51,307 nt of DNA, from positions 1-51,307 of the forward strand of contig CANJXG010000006.1 in NCBI GenBank assembly GCA_947478905.1. The letters are read 5' to 3'. Positions 47,914-51,307 of this stretch are shown piece by piece (position 1 is the stretch's first letter; each line of letters opens with the position of its first letter). This stretch comes from Coxiellaceae bacterium. GTDB lineage: Bacteria > Pseudomonadota > Gammaproteobacteria > Berkiellales > Berkiellaceae. Below the pieces are notes generated by a model. It was not told the origin of the DNA, did no database searches, and worked only from the letters and a program-made list of their open reading frames with translations. Both the position numbers and the translations under genes were made by a program.

Positions 47914-48150
47914 ATGCCTATTTTTGATTATTACTGTATTAATTGTCATCATACCGTTGAAGTATTGCAAAAAACAAATGAACCTAATCCTACGGATTGC
48001 CCTGCGTGCTCAAGCTCATCGCTAGTTAGACAACTAAGCGCGCCTAGTGTGAGATTAGCAGGGTCGGGTTGGTATGAAACCGACGACAAACCTAAAGACA
48101 AACAAAAAAATATTGTGCACAAAGACGTAAACACCAGCACTGAATCTTAA
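47914..48150 (+). CDS. FmdB-family zinc-ribbon regulatory protein
   Basis: A 78-residue protein with the FmdB/zinc_ribbon_8 layout: M-P-I-F-D-Y-Y-C8-x2-C11 ... C29-x2-C32, then the L-S-A-P-S-V-R-L-A-G-S-G-W-Y-E-T-D segment typical of gammaproteobacterial members. Such genes commonly stand just upstream of aspS, as here (30 nt). Proposed to be a regulator, but the molecular role is not established. Confidence 0.9.
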   Translation: MPIFDYYCINCHHTVEVLQKTNEPNPTDCPACSSSSLVRQLSAPSVRLAGSGWYETDDKPKDKQKNIVHKDVNTSTES

Positions 48151-48180
48151 AAATTACACTAAAGACGGGAGTATTGAGAG

Positions 48181-49950
48181 ATGCGTACAGAATATTGTGG
48201 CTTGATTACACAGGCACATTTAAATAATACCGTAACGATTTGTGGCTGGGTAGATGGTCGTCGAAATCATGGTGGCGTTTTATTTATTGATTTACGAGAT
48301 AGAACCGGTTTAGTTCAAGTCGTTTTTCATCCTGATAATAAGAGTGCATTTGAATTAGCAAATGAACTCAAAAGCGAATACGTTGTACAAATTACAGGTC
48401 AAGTGGTTGCCAGACCTAAAGGAACAGAAAACGCGGACTTACATACTGGATTTATTGAAATTCAAACTGATAAATTAAGTATTTTAAATCGTTCAGATAC
48501 GCCTCCTTTTATCATTGGAGATTATCATCAAGTTTCAGAAGAAGTGCGTTTAAAATATCGTTATATTGATTTGCGTCGACCTGAAATGATTGCACGTTTT
48601 ATGTTGCGTTCTAAAGTGACCCAATATTTTAGAAAAGTGCTTGATGAACAAGGCTTTTTAGATATAGAAACGCCTATGTTAACCAAAGCAACGCCAGAAG
48701 GGGCACGAGATTATTTAGTGCCTAGTCGTACAAATCCAGGCTCTTTTTTTGCTCTGCCTCAATCTCCACAACTCTTTAAACAGTTGTTGATGATCTCGGG
48801 TATGGATAGATATTATCAAATTGTAAAATGTTTTAGAGATGAAGATTTGCGTGCCGATCGTCAGCCTGAATTTACACAATTGGATATAGAAGCTTCTTTT
48901 GTAGATGAAAACACGATTATGCACATTATGGAAGAGATGATGCGAGGGTTGTTTAAAACGATTCTCGATGTCGATTTCCCCAATCCTTTTCCAAAAATGA
49001 CGCATAGTGAGGCAATGAGACGTTTTGGGAGTGACAAGCCTGATTTACGTATCCCTTTAGAATTAGTAGATGTTGCTGATTTAATGAAAGAGGTCGATTT
49101 TAAGGTATTTCAAGAGCCCGCTTTAAATCCTAAAGGGCGCGTGGTAGCCCTGAGATTGCCCAATGGCGCTCAATTAACCCGTAAAGAAATAGATGGGTTA
49201 ACAGAATATGTAGCCCGTTTTGGAGCGCGCGGCTTAGCCTATATTAAGGTCAATGATCTCTCGCAAGGTTTAGCCGGATTACAATCTCCTATTTTAAAAT
49301 TTTTACCAGAGTCGGTTGTTCAATTATTAATTCAACGTTTAGCGTTACAAACGGGTGATATGGTATTTTTTGGCGCTGATAAAGCCAAAGTAGTCAATGA
49401 TGCTATGGGAGCACTGCGTGTTAAATTAGGAAAAGAGTATGGTTTAGTCTCAGCAGGCTGGCAGCCTTTATGGGTAGTAGAATGGCCGATGTTTGAATAT
49501 AATGACAATTCCCAACGGTGGGATGCGGCTCATCATCCTTTTACCGCGCCGGTTAATCCATCTATTGTGGATTTAAAAGCTGATCCAGAAGGGGCCTTAG
49601 CGCGTGCTTATGATTTTGTATTAAATGGGGTAGAAATTGGGGGCGGATCGATTCGTATTGATAATACTGAAATGCAAAAATGTATTTTTGATTTATTAAA
49701 TATCACTCCCGAAGAAGCGCAAGAAAAGTTTGGTTTCTTATTAGAGGCTTTGCGCTATGGGTGTCCACCACACGGGGGTATTGCTTTTGGGGTAGATAGA
49801 TTGGTGATGCTCATGACCGGATCAACCAGTATCCGCGAGGTGATTGCTTTTCCAAAAACGCAAACAGCCGGTTGTCCGTTAACCTCAGCGCCGGCACCTG
49901 TGCCTGCGACACAATTACAAGAACTTGGGATCCAGCTAATAAAAAAATAG
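48181..49950 (+). CDS. aspS: Aspartyl-tRNA synthetase
   Basis: AspRS charges tRNA-Asp (or tRNA-Asp and tRNA-Asn in organisms lacking AsnRS). The 589-residue bacterial-type protein has the N-terminal OB anticodon domain ([11 protein letters not shown]) and class II motif 2 [16 protein letters not shown]. The GAD insertion domain precedes motif 3 [15 protein letters not shown]-terminal residues after I-A-F-P-K are less conserved than usual ([12 protein letters not shown]). yebC follows after 9 nt. Confidence 0.97.
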   Translation: MRTEYCGLITQAHLNNTVTICGWVDGRRNHGGVLFIDLRDRTGLVQVVFHPDNKSAFELANELKSEYVVQITGQVVARPKGTENADLHTGFIEIQTDKLSILNRSDTPPFIIGDYHQVSEEVRLKYRYIDLRRPEMIARFMLRSKVTQYFRKVLDEQGFLDIETPMLTKATPEGARDYLVPSRTNPGSFFALPQSPQLFKQLLMISGMDRYYQIVKCFRDEDLRADRQPEFTQLDIEASFVDENTIMHIMEEMMRGLFKTILDVDFPNPFPKMTHSEAMRRFGSDKPDLRIPLELVDVADLMKEVDFKVFQEPALNPKGRVVALRLPNGAQLTRKEIDGLTEYVARFGARGLAYIKVNDLSQGLAGLQSPILKFLPESVVQLLIQRLALQTGDMVFFGADKAKVVNDAMGALRVKLGKEYGLVSAGWQPLWVVEWPMFEYNDNSQRWDAAHHPFTAPVNPSIVDLKADPEGALARAYDFVLNGVEIGGGSIRIDNTEMQKCIFDLLNITPEEAQEKFGFLLEALRYGCPPHGGIAFGVDRLVMLMTGSTSIREVIAFPKTQTAGCPLTSAPAPVPATQLQELGIQLIKK

Positions 49951-49959
49951 GAGTGTCAT

Positions 49960-50697
49960 ATGGCCGGTCATAGTAAATGGGCGAACATTAAATATCGCAA
50001 AGGTGCGCAAGATGCTAAGCGTGGTAAGATTTTTACGAAATTGATAAGAGAAATTACGGTTGCTGCAAAATCAAGTGGTGATCTTAATTCAAATCCTCGT
50101 TTAAGGCTTGCCATAGATAAAGCGTTAGCTAATAATATGACGCGAGATACGATTGATAGAGCAATTAAACGAGGTGTGGGCGGTGAAGATAGCGCTAACA
50201 TGGAAGAAATGCGTTATGAAGGGTACGGGCCTAATGGGATTGCAATTATGGTTGATTGTTTATCAGATAATCGTAATAGAACCGTTTCAGATGTGCGTCA
50301 CGCTTTTACAAAACATGGCGGACAGTTAGGCACAGATGGTTCGGTATCTTATTTATTTAAATATTTAGGGCAAATTATTTTTGAACCAGGGGTTCAAGAA
50401 GAGCAGATTATGGATATCGCGCTTGAAGCCGGGGCAGAGGATGTCATCGTACAAGAAGATGGCTCTATTGAAGTATTAAGTTCATTTGAAAATTTTTCAA
50501 TACTTACCCAAGCATTTGCGCAGCATAATATTAAACCTGCTAATGCGGAAATGACAATGATACCGACTATGACCGTGGTATTAGAAGATGAGGAAGATGT
50601 TGAGAAATTAACAAAGATAATGGATACGCTAGAAGATTTAGATGATGTGCAAAATGTATATCATAATGCCGATCTTCCCGATGAAGCGCAAGCGTAG
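49960..50697 (+). CDS. yebC: YebC/PmpR family translation-associated regulator
   Basis: The 245-residue product starts [15 protein letters not shown] and contains the conserved [14 protein letters not shown] and Y-E-G-Y-G-P-N-G segments of the YebC family. Family members have been described as transcriptional regulators and, more recently, as factors relieving ribosome stalling. It follows aspS after 9 nt; in many gammaproteobacteria ruvC comes next, but ruvC is not seen here. Confidence 0.96.
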   Translation: MAGHSKWANIKYRKGAQDAKRGKIFTKLIREITVAAKSSGDLNSNPRLRLAIDKALANNMTRDTIDRAIKRGVGGEDSANMEEMRYEGYGPNGIAIMVDCLSDNRNRTVSDVRHAFTKHGGQLGTDGSVSYLFKYLGQIIFEPGVQEEQIMDIALEAGAEDVIVQEDGSIEVLSSFENFSILTQAFAQHNIKPANAEMTMIPTMTVVLEDEEDVEKLTKIMDTLEDLDDVQNVYHNADLPDEAQA

Positions 50698-50713
50698 AGC
50701 TTAGGAACAAAGC

Positions 50714-50758
50714 CGCTGTTTGAGCTGAAAATTTTTTTAGATTTTCGTTTGAACAGCG
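50714..50758. other. Interrupted hairpin after yebC
   Basis: CGCTGTT (50714-50720) pairs with AACAGCG (50752-50758), and GAAAAT (50727-50732) with ATTTTC (50741-50746), leaving internal loops and a T-rich apical loop. It may end aspS-yebC transcription, although no U-run follows. Confidence 0.35.
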
Positions 50759-50871
50759 TTTAATCCCTTATTAAGTATTTATTTTAAAGTCTATAACGTA
50801 TTTTCTATACCGTATTGCCTCCTTTTTTGCTGTAGATACTCCTAAATAAGTTAAAAAAACATACAAAACAG

Positions 50872-50900
50872 TTGCATTTTTGGTGCAGAGCACGTATAGT
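50872..50900 (+). promoter_or_regulatory. Sigma-70 promoter upstream of small membrane ORF
   Basis: TTGCAT (50872-50877), a 17-nt spacer and TATAGT (50895-50900) lie about 80 nt ahead of the ORF at 50982. This good match supports expression of the small gene. Confidence 0.6.
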
Positions 50901-50981
50901 TAATTTTCTAATTAACAAACAAAGCAAAATAGTTAACTTTTTAGATCTGTTTTCAATTTTGTTATAGGAGTATTATTTATT

Positions 50982-51185
50982 ATGTCGAATTTATTCAAAG
51001 CGTTATACAAGAATATCGATGCCGACCTTTTATTCATTATTGTCGTGTTTGCTGTTTATTGTCCCCTTCTCGCTGCTGAAGTAGCCATTTCTGTTGCATC
51101 TGTGGTGTTGAGTGCTGCTACAGCCGCTTTGTCTGCTGTCGTGTTTGCTGTTTATTGTCTCCAGGGCTGTCCTATGAACAGTTAG
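50982..51185 (+). CDS. Hypothetical small membrane protein with internal duplication
   Basis: A 67-residue product I do not recognise. After a short polar N-terminus (M-S-N-L-F-K-A-L-Y-K-N) it is almost wholly hydrophobic and could form two membrane helices (about 15-32 and 35-59). The heptapeptide V-V-F-A-V-Y-C occurs twice, encoded by an exact 23-bp direct repeat 96 bp apart in the same frame. AGGAG lies 12 nt upstream of the ATG and a good promoter precedes it. The location after yebC, where ruvC often lies, marks it as lineage-specific. A spurious ORF cannot be excluded. Confidence 0.45.
   Translation: MSNLFKALYKNIDADLLFIIVVFAVYCPLLAAEVAISVASVVLSAATAALSAVVFAVYCLQGCPMNS
51041..51159 (+). 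repeat. Exact 23-bp direct repeat
   Basis: TGTCGTGTTTGCTGTTTATT plus GTC occurs at 51041-51063 and 51137-51159, 96 bp apart, within the small membrane ORF. The spacing is a multiple of three. Confidence 0.9.
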
Positions 51186-51241
51186 TCGTTTGAACAAATC
51201 ATGATAAAACCGTTAAAAAGGAAAGCTTTAAGGGATTTATC

Positions 51242-51307
51242 ATGGATATACTCGCAACTAATAAAGCTAACTTCATTAAATGTTTTATGGAATTAGAGAT
51301 TGAACTG
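51242..51307 (+). CDS. Start of an unknown gene, cut by the window edge
   Basis: An ATG at 51242, 8 nt after an AGG in AAGGGATTTATC, opens a frame of 22 codons to the window end (M-D-I-L-A-T-N-K-A-N-F-I-K-C-F-M-E-L-E-I-E-L) without a stop. The ribosome-binding site and hydrophilic helical composition make a real gene likely, but nothing identifies its product. Confidence 0.4.
   Translation, partial: MDILATNKANFIKCFMELEIEL

Overview
The window is an AT-rich gammaproteobacterial chromosome segment. It carries the classical translation/transcription gene super-cluster, then an accessory stretch, then a type IV pilus minor-pilin cluster. Gene order (tRNA-Gly/Thr, tuf, tRNA-Trp, secE, nusG, rplKAJL, rpoBC, rpsLG, fusA, S10-spc-alpha operons), the rpsF-rpsR-rplI-dnaB-alr block, the pilY1/X/W/V/fimU/fimT cluster and aspS-yebC, together with candidate effector-type genes, point to the Legionellales (Legionella, Coxiella, Berkiella, Rickettsiella-like). 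The genus cannot be fixed from the sequence alone.

Layout. 1-13355: tRNA-Gly, tRNA-Thr, tuf, tRNA-Trp, secE, nusG, rplK, rplA, an L10-type leader, rplJ, rplL, rpoB, rpoC and a strong terminator. 13366-14886: an AAA ATPase of the DUF4143 type behind a large inverted repeat, and a fragment of a small ion-channel-like membrane protein. 15228-18389: rpsL promoter, rpsL, rpsG, fusA; there is no tufA, and fusA runs directly into rpsJ. 18421-29177: S10 and spc operons, ending secY-rpmJ. 29300-32308: rpsM, rpsK, rpsD, rpoA, rplQ. 32401-36109: rpsF, rpsR, rplI, dnaB, alr. Everything up to here, apart from the channel fragment, is on the + strand.

36153-47764 is entirely on the - strand: an unknown membrane protein with an acidic repeat; a leucine-rich-repeat protein with a polyserine tract and a ubiquitin-interacting-motif-like segment (effector candidate); a second DUF4143-type ATPase behind a three-arm repeat; and the minor-pilin operon from a PP0621-like zinc-ribbon protein through fimT, fimU, pilV, pilW, pilX to the tip adhesin pilY1. 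47914-50697 returns to the + strand with an FmdB-type zinc-ribbon protein, aspS and yebC. After yebC, a small membrane ORF with an internal exact duplication and the start of an unknown gene run to the window edge.

How the parts work together: the first 35 kb supply translation factors, ribosomal proteins, the SecYE core and RNA polymerase, organised in operons with visible autoregulatory or processing hairpins. The minor pilins and PilY1 are expected to prime and tip the type IV pilus; the main pilin and assembly motor lie elsewhere.

The most notable observations are three drug-target deviations in otherwise conserved proteins: Pro at S12 position 88, Phe at the RpoB position equivalent to E. 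coli P564, and an altered spectinomycin loop in S5. Others are the LRR/UIM-like candidate effector, inverted-repeat control regions in front of both ATPase genes, a boxA-like sequence forming one arm of a terminator ahead of rpsF, a perfect 15-bp hairpin inside secE, and a prepilin leader peptide encoded inside the upstream gene. No rRNA, CRISPR array, complete insertion sequence or phage gene was seen.
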